DNA of 64,000 bases from Candidatus Heimdallarchaeota archaeon (GTDB lineage Archaea > Asgardarchaeota > Heimdallarchaeia > Heimdallarchaeales > Heimdallarchaeaceae): NCBI GenBank assembly GCA_018238545.1, contig JABCTC010000007.1, forward strand, positions 1 to 64,000, read 5' to 3'. The notes under the pieces are model-generated. The model ran no database searches. It saw only the letters and a program-made list of their open reading frames with translations, and was not told the origin of the DNA. Below, piece by piece: positions 1 through 9,166 of this stretch; positions within the stretch are counted from its first letter, which is position 1, and each line of letters begins with the position of its first letter. The translations under genes and the position numbers were made by a program.

Positions 1-396
1 GTCATAGCGAAAAAACAGTGTAAGACCTTGAAGATTGAGCAGTTAACTGTTGACCCCTCAGGTACCAAAGGGGCATTAGCTAAAGCAATATACACCATGC
101 CTGATAGTCTCTTTATTTACAAGAAAGCTGTCTGGTTAGCTTCTCAAGAGTTAGGTTATCAAGTGCAATTAGAGTCTGTTTGTCCTTATCACACTAGCAC
201 TATTCATTATGGTTGTGGAGGCGTGCTTGCTCGCAACCAAAGCCAGTATGATTATGCTCCTTGCAAAAAGTGTGGACGAAAAGTTAACACTCATACTAAT
301 GCTGCGCACAATATTGCTTCTCTGTCCGGTACGCTCCTTCCTTCTGATCCTCTTCCCCTCACCGCACGTGAGGGGACCCACCTAAACGACGGTTAA
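1..396 (+). pseudogene. TnpB/IS605 OrfB-like transposase, C-terminal remnant (runs off window edge)
   Basis: The frame is open from base 1, so the 5' part lies outside the window. The C-terminal part looks like the zinc ribbon and last RuvC motif of TnpB. There is a CKKCG half-ribbon, and NTHTNAAHNI aligns with the usual DRDxNAAxNI. The first CxxC of the ribbon is degraded to IHYGC, and the aspartate that normally precedes NAA is replaced, so nuclease activity is unlikely. No TnpA is visible. A perfect hairpin lies at the end of the frame, and an amidohydrolase gene fragment begins about 40 bases after the stop. The call rests on the motif pattern only; the N-terminal half cannot be seen. Confidence 0.6.
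355..375. repeat. Perfect hairpin at the transposon right end
   Basis: The arms CCCCTCA and TGAGGGG are separated by 7 bases. IS200/IS605 elements carry a subterminal hairpin close to the end of orfB that the transposase recognises, and the position here fits that role. A second short inverted repeat (CGGTT/AACCG) lies near 389-400. The hairpin is inside the coding frame, 21 bases before the stop. Confidence 0.5.
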
Positions 397-434
397 ACCG
401 CCTCTGGCAAGTTTGACCAAGTTTCATAACGTGC

Positions 435-498
435 GTTAATGAAAATGAAGAAATTATAGAAAATGGAACTATCTTAATTAAGGATGGAAAAATAGAAA
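435..498 (+). pseudogene. Amidohydrolase N-terminal fragment (broken paralogue, 5' piece)
   Basis: These bases translate to VNENEEIIENGTILIKDGKIE, nearly identical to residues 13-33 of the intact amidohydrolase that begins at 5112. Homology starts abruptly just after the transposase remnant and stops abruptly at about 498. The missing start would lie beyond the element. The C-terminal piece of the same broken copy is at 4353-4823. The fragment has no start codon of its own. Confidence 0.8.
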
Positions 499-1072
499 AG
501 TTTTGTAAGCGTATGTTGAATTATATTCAAATATGCATTCTTGATCAAGTTGATTTAATGAATCAAGTTTTAATACGTAATCACTCTGACTAATTTTTAG
601 TGTATGAAAAATGAAAATAAATAAAATTAAAGAAATAAACAATAAAAACTTGTTATATTTTCTAATTTTCAATTTCATCTATCTTATTATCTTAAAATTC
701 GTTTATAAAGTGGGATATTTTATTAAGTTGAGTTTAATAACTAATAATCATGTCATAGTCCATTTAGTGTATGCAAGTAGGTACTTAACAATTTTTGGTA
801 ATATTATCGTGTTTTCACGGACTAACTCGAAACCAAGAGCTTCCTCACGCATAATTTCTATTTTCGGGTAATTCTTTAAATTTTGATAACTTATGATATA
901 ACCATAAGTAAAAGTTGAAATATCTTCCGCTGTCATAAGAACCTGTTAATTTTCCGACAATTTTGATAGCTCTTTACCTAGCTGGACGTACAATTTGTAT
1001 ATTCATCAAATTGAGAAGAAATCTAATTAAATTTGTGTGTATTTTGCCATTTTAAAAAAAAAAGAAGGAGCA
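499..1072. other. AT-rich stretch with no convincing gene
   Basis: Very AT-rich. The frames at 478-678 (-) and 611-871 (+) are low-complexity translations rich in I, L, F, K and N and overlap each other. A 62-codon frame at 748-936 (-) has a more balanced composition but no family I recognise, and could be a relic. No tRNA, terminal repeat or promoter pair stands out. This is probably decayed DNA at the left edge of the segment that replaced the middle of the amidohydrolase copy. Confidence 0.5.
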
Positions 1073-2599
1073 CTAAGGAATGAAGTTGTCTGCAACATAC
1101 CAATAAGATTCATATGCATCTATAATACCCCACCCAATATAATCTGGTCCAAAATAACCATTTTCAAAGTATATTTCTATCGTACTATATGCCCCTGAAA
1201 CTTCTCCACCATAATATATAGGTGGTTCACCCATTTCATCACCTGTATACCTCAATGTAGTTTGTAATTGCTGTATAGTTACTGGACGATAAAGTTGTTT
1301 TATAAGTGCTATAATACCTGTAGTTAATGCAACAGCATTACACGTTCCTGCAAAGGAAGAACTTCCCTCAATAATATTCCAAGCAATCTCTGTTTGCATA
1401 TGGATTGAGGTTGCATCAACACCATAACCACTATTCGCTGAATAGTATTTATACCAAGATTGCTCCACATTTTCACCATCATATATTCCTGTAATTCCAA
1501 TAACTGATTCAAAACAAGTTGGATAGTTCGCATCTTCTTTATCGGTGAAAATAGTCGGAGAAATTTCTTCTTCACCTGCTGGACTTAGAGTAATAGTTTT
1601 ATGAAGGTTATCCCCATCATATGCAATGGTATCAAACCAACCTTCAAAATCATTCCAATTATACGTAGTCCCCCAGAAACTTTCCATTTCGAGATTGCTC
1701 ATAATCCAAGATTTTGAATAGGACCAATATAAGCTTAATATATTAATATCATAAGATTCAAAACGATTATTCTCAGCTAGCCATTTAATTGCTGCAATTT
1801 CTTTTGTTGTTACACCTTTGTGTTCAATAAAGATGTAGTTTGCATGAGGCGCGATTTGTGTTAAAACACTTAATACATTAGTTCCATGTGAATAGCCAGT
1901 ATGACCTATATTAACGTCTCTAATTTCTGACCATTTTTGTGCTGCTGATAATTGATCCCAATTAGATGTTAATTGTTTATATCCTAAAGTACTGGAATCA
2001 AAAACTAGATATTCAATGTCACGATAAACATTGGAGTATTGTTTTAAAATCATTGGATGATAATCTGAATTAACAGCATCATCGAATCCAAGACCATCAC
2101 CCATAACACAAATGGTAACTCCTTGACCTCCCTTGCCAAGATTATGAAGTTCATTGATTCTTAAATCTTGCATATCGTCTTCATCGATTGAAGAAAATGT
2201 AGTAAACGCCCTTGTTGTAAAATATTTCTCATATGAGAAAGGACGAAATCTGACACAATTTACCTCTATTTTCAAGGTATGAGCTCTGATTGGAAGGTTA
2301 GAAATGTAAATATTCACTATGGTACTCGAAAAAGTTCCTTTCCGTACTCCATCAATATATACAACCGAAGACTCATATTCCCAACCTGAATATACGACTA
2401 CTCTGTAATTTATATTTATTGAATTCCAGTATTCATATTCTCCATTGGTCGTTGGCTTATAAATAATAACACGACCGCTCTGTGCCGCTGTAGTGTTTAT
2501 AGGTAAGAAGCAACAAACAAAAGAAAATATAATTAGGATGCTCAAAATTAATAATCGTGTTGCATTCTTTCTGTTAAAACTTTCCGCTAAAAAATTCAT
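1073..2599 (-). CDS. Secreted subtilisin-like (S8) protein with altered catalytic residues
   Basis: The start is the ATG at 2599, preceded by GGAGGT at good spacing, rather than the upstream in-frame codon. A signal peptide or anchor (about residues 10-40) precedes a beta-rich region and an S8-type fold. The Asp is in VMGDG (about D168) and the His in SHGTN (about H238). The Ser motif GTSMA reads GTCNA (about C420), so cysteine replaces the nucleophile. The oxyanion region AGN reads AGEEE. It may be a pseudoprotease or have altered chemistry. It is transcribed in the same direction as the neighbouring NosD-like gene, and both lie inside the broken amidohydrolase copy, which suggests an imported surface-protein segment. 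Confidence 0.75.
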   Translation of the reverse strand: MNFLAESFNRKNATRLLILSILIIFSFVCCFLPINTTAAQSGRVIIYKPTTNGEYEYWNSININYRVVVYSGWEYESSVVYIDGVRKGTFSSTIVNIYISNLPIRAHTLKIEVNCVRFRPFSYEKYFTTRAFTTFSSIDEDDMQDLRINELHNLGKGGQGVTICVMGDGLGFDDAVNSDYHPMILKQYSNVYRDIEYLVFDSSTLGYKQLTSNWDQLSAAQKWSEIRDVNIGHTGYSHGTNVLSVLTQIAPHANYIFIEHKGVTTKEIAAIKWLAENNRFESYDINILSLYWSYSKSWIMSNLEMESFWGTTYNWNDFEGWFDTIAYDGDNLHKTITLSPAGEEEISPTIFTDKEDANYPTCFESVIGITGIYDGENVEQSWYKYYSANSGYGVDATSIHMQTEIAWNIIEGSSSFAGTCNAVALTTGIIALIKQLYRPVTIQQLQTTLRYTGDEMGEPPIYYGGEVSGAYSTIEIYFENGYFGPDYIGWGIIDAYESYWYVADNFIP

Positions 2600-2788
2600 T
2601 ACTATAACCTCCATTTTTTATTGAATTAATTTAATAATACTCTGCAAAACATATAAGTTTTCTGCAAAAAAGTAATGTGTGTTTCGAGATGTTTGATCTT
2701 CATAGTTGTGTTGCTCATTTTCCTTTATTCAACTTATTGAATAATTTAAACAGCTAGCAGAAAAACATGAATTGAATATCAACAAATA

Positions 2789-4303
2789 CTATTGGAGAGA
2801 TTTTATATTGTCCTTTCGTTTATTTTTCTTTTTTAAAATAAAATAGAGTATAATTAGTGAAAATATCCCTATCCCGACAATAGTTAAAGTCAAAACTAAC
2901 TCATTTTGTGATTGTATTCGTTCCAAGTTCTCATCAAGTGGGCATTTGTCTTTATTTTTCGTTTCTCCATCAATCTTGTAAAATGAATTATTTTCTAGAT
3001 CTGTCCAATAATTCCCTTCAAGGGTTTCTTTTTCATACCATGTATTATTTATTCCTGAATCATAAGCTTGTGACGTACCTGATAAGTTGTTATCGATAAA
3101 ACTGTTATGATGAATTAGGTTATTTTGAGAATCAGATTCGATATAGACTCCATATTCCACATTTGCTTGTAGAAGATTGTATGTGATTAGAATAAATGAT
3201 GAAGAATAATACAAGTAAATGCCTTTACTATTATAATTACATGTATTTTCAGTAATAGTGGACTTTGTAGACTGAGGAACAATTATACCAGCATTATCAT
3301 TACCATTGCAGGTATTATTAGTAATAAATGAAGATTTAGCGGATTCGCACCAAATACCTATATAATTGTTGTTTGCTGAATTGTTATTAATAATTGATGA
3401 AGCAGCTAAGTAGAGAACAACCCCTATATCTTTATTATAGTTGCATTTATTCTTTGAAATATTAATAGAATCTGATGATTCACACCAAATACCCCATTTA
3501 TTATAACTACTGCATACATTGTTCTTAATTATTGAAGAATCTGAATTGTAAAGTTTAATTCCATAAAGATCATTGTTAAAACAATTATTAGCATATATAA
3601 AAGAAGAGTCTGAGAATGAAAGTAAAATACCTCCATCATTAGAATAATTACAAGTATTATTAATGATGTTAGAAAAGGGAGAAAATAGGATATTTATCCC
3701 CCAAGTATTTAGAGTGCATGAGTTGTTATAAATAGTGGAAAAAGCGGCGGACTTAATTAAAATACCTTCATAGTTGTTTATGCAAGTATTATTAATCACT
3801 GTAGAAAAAATAGAATTATCAAGGAAAATCCCCCTATAATTGTTTTCACAGTAATTATTGACGACTGTAGAAAAATCAGCGTAATAAAGCCAAATGCTTG
3901 CATAACTGTTTTTACATGTATTATTGAAAATTACTGCTGTATTTTCAGAAATTTGGTTGATGTATATACATGAAAGATCAGCTTCTATATAGTTGTTTTG
4001 AACAGTGAAATATTTTGTTGTTCCTGTTATATGAATACCAGTAGAATTACTTGTTGTGATATTAAACCCCTCTATCCTAAACGGATCCTCGCTTGATCCA
4101 GAACCTGGATAAGTCGCCAAATCACTATCAGAGGTAATGATGATTGGATCGTGTGGAATCATTGTTGTTGTGATAACAGAGCTTGTTGTAATCTGAAATG
4201 AATTTGTTTTCAGTGGTAAATGCAGAAACGTTACAATTATTATTATTGAAATAACTATTATTCCTCTTTTTGAAGCAATGAACCACGAGGATTGCCTTTG
4301 CAT
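2789..4303 (-). CDS. NosD-like parallel beta-helix surface protein with C-terminal membrane anchor
   Basis: The ATG at 4303 is preferred to a TTG three codons upstream. An N-terminal hydrophobic segment (about residues 13-30) is followed by many repeats of about 22-24 residues of the type NNxCxxNxxGIxLxxSxxSxIxNN, characteristic of PbH1/NosD (CASH-type) right-handed beta-helices. These span roughly residues 75-420. A C-terminal transmembrane helix (about 475-495) and a lysine-rich tail follow. The protein is predicted to sit outside the cell, anchored at its C-terminus. The many NxT/NxS sequons suggest N-glycosylation. The ligand is unknown, and no NosZ or other nitrous oxide genes are nearby, so a copper role is not implied. 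Confidence 0.8.
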   Translation of the reverse strand: MQRQSSWFIASKRGIIVISIIIIVTFLHLPLKTNSFQITTSSVITTTMIPHDPIIITSDSDLATYPGSGSSEDPFRIEGFNITTSNSTGIHITGTTKYFTVQNNYIEADLSCIYINQISENTAVIFNNTCKNSYASIWLYYADFSTVVNNYCENNYRGIFLDNSIFSTVINNTCINNYEGILIKSAAFSTIYNNSCTLNTWGINILFSPFSNIINNTCNYSNDGGILLSFSDSSFIYANNCFNNDLYGIKLYNSDSSIIKNNVCSSYNKWGIWCESSDSINISKNKCNYNKDIGVVLYLAASSIINNNSANNNYIGIWCESAKSSFITNNTCNGNDNAGIIVPQSTKSTITENTCNYNSKGIYLYYSSSFILITYNLLQANVEYGVYIESDSQNNLIHHNSFIDNNLSGTSQAYDSGINNTWYEKETLEGNYWTDLENNSFYKIDGETKNKDKCPLDENLERIQSQNELVLTLTIVGIGIFSLIILYFILKKKNKRKDNIKSLQ

Positions 4304-4352
4304 TTCTATCAAGAGTAATAGATTTGTTAGGACTCTTAAATATTTCTCATAA

Positions 4353-4823
4353 ATGCCTCTTCATATCAGGTCTATTAACAAAAACATTGAATTAATGCAT
4401 ATTCATGCAACTGAAGGTCATAAAATTGCAGATTATATTGCTAAGAAAGGCATTCCTGTTTCTGTTGGTCCTTCTTTAGTTGGTTTTGAAAAGGTTGAAT
4501 TGCGTAATATTAGTTTTGAAACTCCTGCAATATTGTGGAAAGCTGGGGTTCAAATTTCAATACAAAGCGATTCATTTACTCGATTAAGATACTTCCAAAT
4601 CCTCCCTTGTATGGCTATAAAAGAAGGTTTACCCATTAATGAAGCTCTAAAAGCTGTTACTATTAATGCTGCTAAAATGCTTAGTGTAGCAAATAGAATT
4701 GGAAGTATTGAGCCAGGTAAAGATGCAGACATAGTTGTTTGGACTGAACATCCACTAGAAAATTTCTATGCAGAAAACCAACTTACTTTCATTAATGGCG
4801 AAATTGCATATAAAAAGAAATAA
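4353..4823 (+). pseudogene. Amidohydrolase C-terminal fragment (broken paralogue, 3' piece)
   Basis: The product matches the last ~145 residues of the intact amidohydrolase (5112-6326) at about 90 percent by eye, including HATEGH, SDSFTRL and the GKDADIVVW C-terminal barrel-closing segment. It lacks the N-terminal HxH metal site and the HCHQ region, so it cannot form a full active site. The first ~10 codons (MPLHIRSINKN) match poorly. With 435-498 it forms a split pseudogene whose middle (about residues 34-260) has been replaced by 3.9 kb containing two surface-protein genes. Whether the fragment is still translated is unknown. Confidence 0.8.
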
Positions 4824-4913
4824 TCTCTTTTTCTTTCTTTTATTCTATGAATTTATCCTAGTTATTTGGTTTTGTTTTAAAATTAATAGAACAATTGACG
4901 TTTAACCAAGAAA

Positions 4914-5010
4914 TTATGATTTTTCGTAATAACCTGGGGTTCTGTGTTCTCCAAAGTATTCTAGTCCCTTTTCTTGAAGTTGTTTCTTGAGATTATTTGC
5001 TTGTTCTTAT
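4914..5010 (-). pseudogene. Decayed duplicate of the 3' end of the DUF2095-like gene
   Basis: Read on the minus strand this gives NNLKKQLQEKGLEYFG, EHRTPGYYEKS and a stop, almost the C-terminus of the gene at 6415-6786. Similarity ends at about 5010. Its position relative to the amidohydrolase fragment (tail to tail, about 90 bases apart) repeats the arrangement at 6326/6415, showing that the duplicated unit covered both genes. Confidence 0.8.
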
Positions 5011-5111
5011 CCTTCCAAAGTATAAGTATCCTAACCTTCAAGAGTTGTAAGAGAATATTTCATCTTCCTTCAAATAGGTTTAAAAATTCCTTTAAATGAA
5101 ACACAAATGAG

Positions 5112-6326
5112 ATGAAGTTTGCTATTGTAAAAAGTAAAATAATTACAGTTAACGAAACTGAGGAAATTATTGAAAATGGAACCATCCTAATTAAGGATGG
5201 AAAAATAGAAGCACTAACAGCAGGAACAGCGCCAATACCTGAGGGGTATGAAGTAATAGATGCAGAAGGAAAGGTTGTTCTGCCAGGTTTTATTGATACT
5301 CATACTCATCAAGGACTTTTTGATGGTTCAGTTGGTTGGGCAGGTTTTGATGGTAATGAAATGACTGATCCAGCAACTGCTTATGTCAGAGCGTTAGATG
5401 CAATAAACCCAGAAGATCCCGGGCTATTAGAAGCTAGAATTGGTGGAGTTACCACAATTCAGACGGGTCCAGGAAGTGGAAATGTTATTGGAGGAACAGA
5501 CACTGTCATCAAAACTTATTGTAAAAGCAACATCGTCGATGACTTGATTGTAAAAACTCCTTCATCAATGAAAGCTGCTCTTGGCGAAAATCCAAAAAAT
5601 GTCTATGGTTCAGATAAGAAATTACCATCAACAAGAATGGGAACTGCTGCTGTTTTTCGCAAATCATTTGTTGATGCTCAAAACTACGCTAATAAATGGC
5701 AAGAGTATGAGAAAAAGAAAGCAAAAGCAGAAGAAACTAATGACATAGAAAAAATGCCGTCTAAACCAGAACGTGATCTTGGAAAAGAAGCTCTAGTAAA
5801 AGTATTAAACAGAGAAATTCCGCTGAACTTCCATTGTCATCAAGCTAATGATATTGTCACTGCCATCCGTTTGACTGAAGAATTTGGTATTGAATTAATG
5901 CTTATTCATGCAACCGAAGGTCATAAAATTGCAGATTATATTGCAAAGAAAGGCATTCCAGTTTCAGTTGGGCCTTCATTAGTTGGTTTTGAAAAGGTTG
6001 AACTACGCAATATTAGTTTTGAAACTCCAGCTAAATTGTGGAAAGCTGGTGTTACAATTTCTATACAAAGTGATTCCTTTACAAGACTTCGTCATTTCCA
6101 GATTCTCCCCTGTATGGCAATAAAAGAGGGTTTACCGATTAATGAAGCACTAAAAGCAATTACAATCAATGCTGCTAAGATGATTAAAGTTGCAGATAGA
6201 CTTGGAAGTATTGAAATTGGTAAAGACGCGGATTTAGTTGTTTGGACTGAACATCCGTTAGAAAACTTCTATGCAGAAAACCAACTTACTTTCATTAATG
6301 GAGAAATTGCTTATAAGAAGGAGTAA
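5112..6326 (+). CDS. Amidohydrolase, imidazolonepropionase-like metal-dependent hydrolase
   Basis: At 404 residues it has the typical length. The N-terminal small beta domain (residues 1-55) leads into the TIM barrel with metal motif DTHTH (about 62-66). Other barrel motifs are HCHQ (about 241), LIHATEGH (about 263) and QSDS (about 316). The C-terminus returns to the beta domain with GKDADLVVW. The family hydrolyses C-N bonds in ring or amide substrates; the exact substrate cannot be read from sequence. A broken second copy lies just upstream. The gene ends tail to tail with the DUF2095-like gene. Confidence 0.85.
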   Translation: MKFAIVKSKIITVNETEEIIENGTILIKDGKIEALTAGTAPIPEGYEVIDAEGKVVLPGFIDTHTHQGLFDGSVGWAGFDGNEMTDPATAYVRALDAINPEDPGLLEARIGGVTTIQTGPGSGNVIGGTDTVIKTYCKSNIVDDLIVKTPSSMKAALGENPKNVYGSDKKLPSTRMGTAAVFRKSFVDAQNYANKWQEYEKKKAKAEETNDIEKMPSKPERDLGKEALVKVLNREIPLNFHCHQANDIVTAIRLTEEFGIELMLIHATEGHKIADYIAKKGIPVSVGPSLVGFEKVELRNISFETPAKLWKAGVTISIQSDSFTRLRHFQILPCMAIKEGLPINEALKAITINAAKMIKVADRLGSIEIGKDADLVVWTEHPLENFYAENQLTFINGEIAYKKE

Positions 6327-6414
6327 TTTTCTTTTCTTTTTTTCTCTCTAAATTTATCATTGTTACTTGATTTTATTGTAAAATTGATAGAACAATTTGT
6401 GTTTAAACAAAAAA

Positions 6415-6786
6415 TTAGGATCGTTCATAATAACCTGGAGTTCTGTGTGCTCCAAAGTATTCAAGCCCCTTCTCCTGAAGCTGTTTTTTGAGATTATTTG
6501 CGTATTCTTCTGTTATTTCTCCTTTCCTCAATAAGTAATCTATAATCTCTTTAGCTTCCTGTTCTGATTTACATCTACAGATGAAATCTATTGCACCAGG
6601 TGTGTGTCCTCTAAATTTTCTTGCTTGTTTTGAACCAGAACTAGTACGCTGTTCCTCTTTTAGAATACCTTTTTCGCCATCTTTAATTTCGCGAAAAAGT
6701 GTAGGAAACACATCCTCAAATTCTTCATCTTCAATTTCCTCTTCAACCCTACCTTCACTATTGTATTCAGGGTTATCATTTTTCAT
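6415..6786 (-). CDS. DUF2095-like archaeal protein
   Basis: A 123-residue acidic protein. An N-terminal Glu/Asp-rich stretch is followed by a conserved-looking core: a short FPTLFREI segment, then AIDFICRC, an EAKEIIDYLLRKGEI helix pair, and a C-terminal YFGAHRTPGYY. This resembles the archaeal uncharacterised family DUF2095, but I rely on memory of the family pattern. Function is unknown. A decayed copy of its last ~30 codons lies at 4914-5010. Confidence 0.65.
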   Translation of the reverse strand: MKNDNPEYNSEGRVEEEIEDEEFEDVFPTLFREIKDGEKGILKEEQRTSSGSKQARKFRGHTPGAIDFICRCKSEQEAKEIIDYLLRKGEITEEYANNLKKQLQEKGLEYFGAHRTPGYYERS

Positions 6787-6900
6787 AATTTAGTGATTTT
6801 TAATAATCTAAAAAAGGTTGAGATATAATACTTTAATCAAGAAACTCAAGTATCCTTCTTTTGCAAAAAACCTTTATTAGATTAAGATTACGTTCTTCTA

Positions 6901-8100
6901 ATGTTAATCGGTATTGTAGGAAAACCAAGTTGTGGGAAAAGCACATTTCTCAATGCTCTGACTATGGTTGATGCAAAAGTTGGAGACTATCCATTTACGA
7001 CAGTTGAACCAAACCGCGGTACAGCTTATGTACGCAGTCCTTGCGCATGTAAGATACATAATGTCGAAGATAACCCAATAAATTCTATATGCAAAGATGG
7101 TATTAGATTCCTTCCTGTCAAGATTTTAGATGTCGCAGGATTGGTTCCTGGTGCATCTGAGGGAAGAGGTTTGGGGAATAAATTCCTTGATGATTTACGT
7201 CAAGCTGATATTCTGCTCCACATTGTTGATGCCAGTGGTTCCCTTGATTCTGAAGGGAACCCGATAGATAAGGGAAGCTGGGATCCAATGGAGGATGTCA
7301 AGTTTTTGGATAAAGAAATTGATGCATGGCTTCTAGCAATTATTCAACGTGATTATGGAATAATGAAGAAAAAAGCTATGGCAGAAAAATTACGTTTATC
7401 AAAACTTCTTCATGAAAAACTAACTGGTCTAGCTATAAACAAACATGTAATTTCTGAAGCTATACGTGAAGTGAGCATAATAGATGACGATCCTTCAACA
7501 TGGGATGAAAATTTAGCAGAATTGGTAACAACTATGAGAAAGAAAGCTAAGCCAATGGTTATCGTTGCTAACAAAATAGATCAGCCAAAAGCGGAAGAAA
7601 ACCTAAATAAACTTAAAGAACAACTCTCCATCGATGTGTTTCCTGTAGCCGCTCTTGCAGAAGTGTTCTTAAGAACCGAACAAGAAAGGAATACCATTTC
7701 TTATAAACTTGGAGATTCAGAATATCAAATAGTTGACGAAGAAAAATTAGGCGAACAAAAAAAGTTACTTTTGGAGAAAATTGACAATAATCTTCTCAAG
7801 AAATATGGATCAACTGGGGTACAAACCATCTTGTCTCATGTAGTTTTTAATCTGCTAGATATGATTGTTGTTTACCCAGTTGAAGATACTAGTAAATTAG
7901 CAGATAAAGCGGGGAATGTTCTACCTGATGCTTATCTAGTTCCAAGAGGCACTACAGCAATTGAATTTGCAGGTAAAATCCATACAGATTTTGCTAGTAA
8001 TTTCATTCATGCACAACTAGCTCCTTCTGGAAGACGAATCGGTGCTGATTATGAACTTCAAAATAATGATATAATAAAAATATTCTCAGCTGCAAAATAA
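6901..8100 (+). CDS. ychF: YchF/OBG-family GTPase with TGS domain
   Basis: The G1 loop is GKPSCGKST (about residues 7-15), followed by YPFTTVEPN, then G3 DVAGLVPGASEGRGLG (about 78-93) and G4 NKID (about 222). A helical insertion typical of the archaeal YchF group separates G3 and G4. A C-terminal TGS domain (about 310-399) ends the protein at the usual archaeal length of ~400. The family binds purine nucleotides and associates with ribosomes. The gene stands alone; an AT-rich element just upstream of the ATG suggests a short or leaderless transcript. Confidence 0.9.
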   Translation: MLIGIVGKPSCGKSTFLNALTMVDAKVGDYPFTTVEPNRGTAYVRSPCACKIHNVEDNPINSICKDGIRFLPVKILDVAGLVPGASEGRGLGNKFLDDLRQADILLHIVDASGSLDSEGNPIDKGSWDPMEDVKFLDKEIDAWLLAIIQRDYGIMKKKAMAEKLRLSKLLHEKLTGLAINKHVISEAIREVSIIDDDPSTWDENLAELVTTMRKKAKPMVIVANKIDQPKAEENLNKLKEQLSIDVFPVAALAEVFLRTEQERNTISYKLGDSEYQIVDEEKLGEQKKLLLEKIDNNLLKKYGSTGVQTILSHVVFNLLDMIVVYPVEDTSKLADKAGNVLPDAYLVPRGTTAIEFAGKIHTDFASNFIHAQLAPSGRRIGADYELQNNDIIKIFSAAK

Positions 8101-8127
8101 AGCGAGTTATTTGGTAGCAATCTTTTG

Positions 8128-8763
8128 TTATGCTGTAGGCAAAGTAAGTACTTTACTTTTTCTTATATCAACCAAAACTACAGGAAAAATCTTGTTAACT
8201 GCTTCTTGGACTTCTTTAGCGATATCCCCATTTACCATGTTCTTAGCAAAATCTGTGAACATTTGCTCTCTAGCTTTGACTTTAATAAGATCTCCAATTG
8301 TTTTTCTTACAACTTTTTGTGTACTGGTTCCACATCTCATAGGAGTAATTACAATTGAAGAAACTCTTAGTCTTGCTCTGTCTTTTGTGGAAACATTTTG
8401 TATTGATTCGATTTTAGACCGATTTCTGCGAATTTGGGATCTTATTTGCTCTTTTGCAACTTCATGACCAGCAAATTCGGTTCTACATATATTACCTTCA
8501 ACAGATGTAATTCTGAACCTTATTTTTAGGTTGATGTCATTGAACATGTCATTTAAGACGCCTAATTTTGCCATTTCAATAACTCTACCCGGCAATAATT
8601 CCGGATCACTTGCAGGTGTCTCACCTAGAGATTTTTCTACAATGTATCCAGGTGACATTACTTGATACCAAGATTTTTCTTTCCACTTATCTACAACTTT
8701 GCTTCTAATTTTACGTGTGGATTTTCGTGATGACAATAATTTAACCTCTGTAAGTTGTTTCAT
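8128..8763 (-). CDS. rps3ae: 30S ribosomal protein eS1 (S3Ae)
   Basis: 211 residues. The basic N-terminus with DKWKEKSWYQVMSP and the central SLGETPASDPELLPGR block are characteristic of S3Ae/eS1. The C-terminus covers the conserved FAKNMVNGDIAKEVQ and IFPVVLVDIRKSKVL. It is part of the small subunit near the platform and mRNA exit. It is the last gene of a minus-strand group uS15 - RecJ-like - Pcc1-like - eS1. Confidence 0.95.
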   Translation of the reverse strand: MKQLTEVKLLSSRKSTRKIRSKVVDKWKEKSWYQVMSPGYIVEKSLGETPASDPELLPGRVIEMAKLGVLNDMFNDINLKIRFRITSVEGNICRTEFAGHEVAKEQIRSQIRRNRSKIESIQNVSTKDRARLRVSSIVITPMRCGTSTQKVVRKTIGDLIKVKAREQMFTDFAKNMVNGDIAKEVQEAVNKIFPVVLVDIRKSKVLTLPTA

Positions 8764-8849
8764 TCTTCTTTAGTTTGGTTTTAAATATTATGATTAAGAA
8801 GACTATTTCTCTTAACGTTGTAAGAAATTTATTTATCTATTCAGACCAA

Positions 8850-9128
8850 CTATTGCTCTTCAAGTTTGCTGGTAGATAGGAACACTTTTTCTATTGTAGA
8901 AACTGTATTCAGAATATCATCCAATGTGTATCGTATTGATGATATCTCTGCTATGGATTCTATTCTAATTTTAACATTTTTCCCGTCTCTCTTCATTATT
9001 ATTTTTGTATCATCATCTAGCAAAGCATTCTCGGGCTCTAATCCCTTTAAAATGATTTCTGCTAATTTTGGATTTATACAGTTTATTGTAATCTGAACCT
9101 GTGTCGGTTCTAGTTTCATGATATTCAT
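8850..9128 (-). CDS. Pcc1-like KEOPS subunit (copy 1)
   Basis: A small alpha/beta protein of ~92 residues from the ATG at 9128 (a TTG at 9152 is the alternative). It has two amphipathic strands, a KIRIESIAEISSIRYTL segment and a C-terminal helix DDILNTVSTIEKV, the Pcc1 layout of strand pair, strand and long dimerisation helix. Pcc1 is the dimerising subunit of KEOPS, which makes t6A37 in tRNA. It sits between eS1 and the RecJ-like gene. A second Pcc1-like gene lies at 31575. Confidence 0.65.
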   Translation of the reverse strand: MNIMKLEPTQVQITINCINPKLAEIILKGLEPENALLDDDTKIIMKRDGKNVKIRIESIAEISSIRYTLDDILNTVSTIEKVFLSTSKLEEQ

Positions 9129-9166
9129 CTCTACTTTGTGTTTAACTTGCAATCTTCTTTCTTATT

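Noticed and set aside
611..871. Plus-strand 86-codon ORF rich in I, L, F, K and N
   Set aside because: Low-complexity translation of AT-rich DNA overlapping other frames; no start signal.
748..936. 62-codon minus-strand ORF with balanced composition
   Set aside because: No family recognised, no ribosome site, and it lies in a decayed AT-rich segment; mentioned only in the gap description.
2789..4303. NosD call implying denitrification
   Set aside because: Only the beta-helix repeats match; no NosZ/NosF/NosY genes are near.
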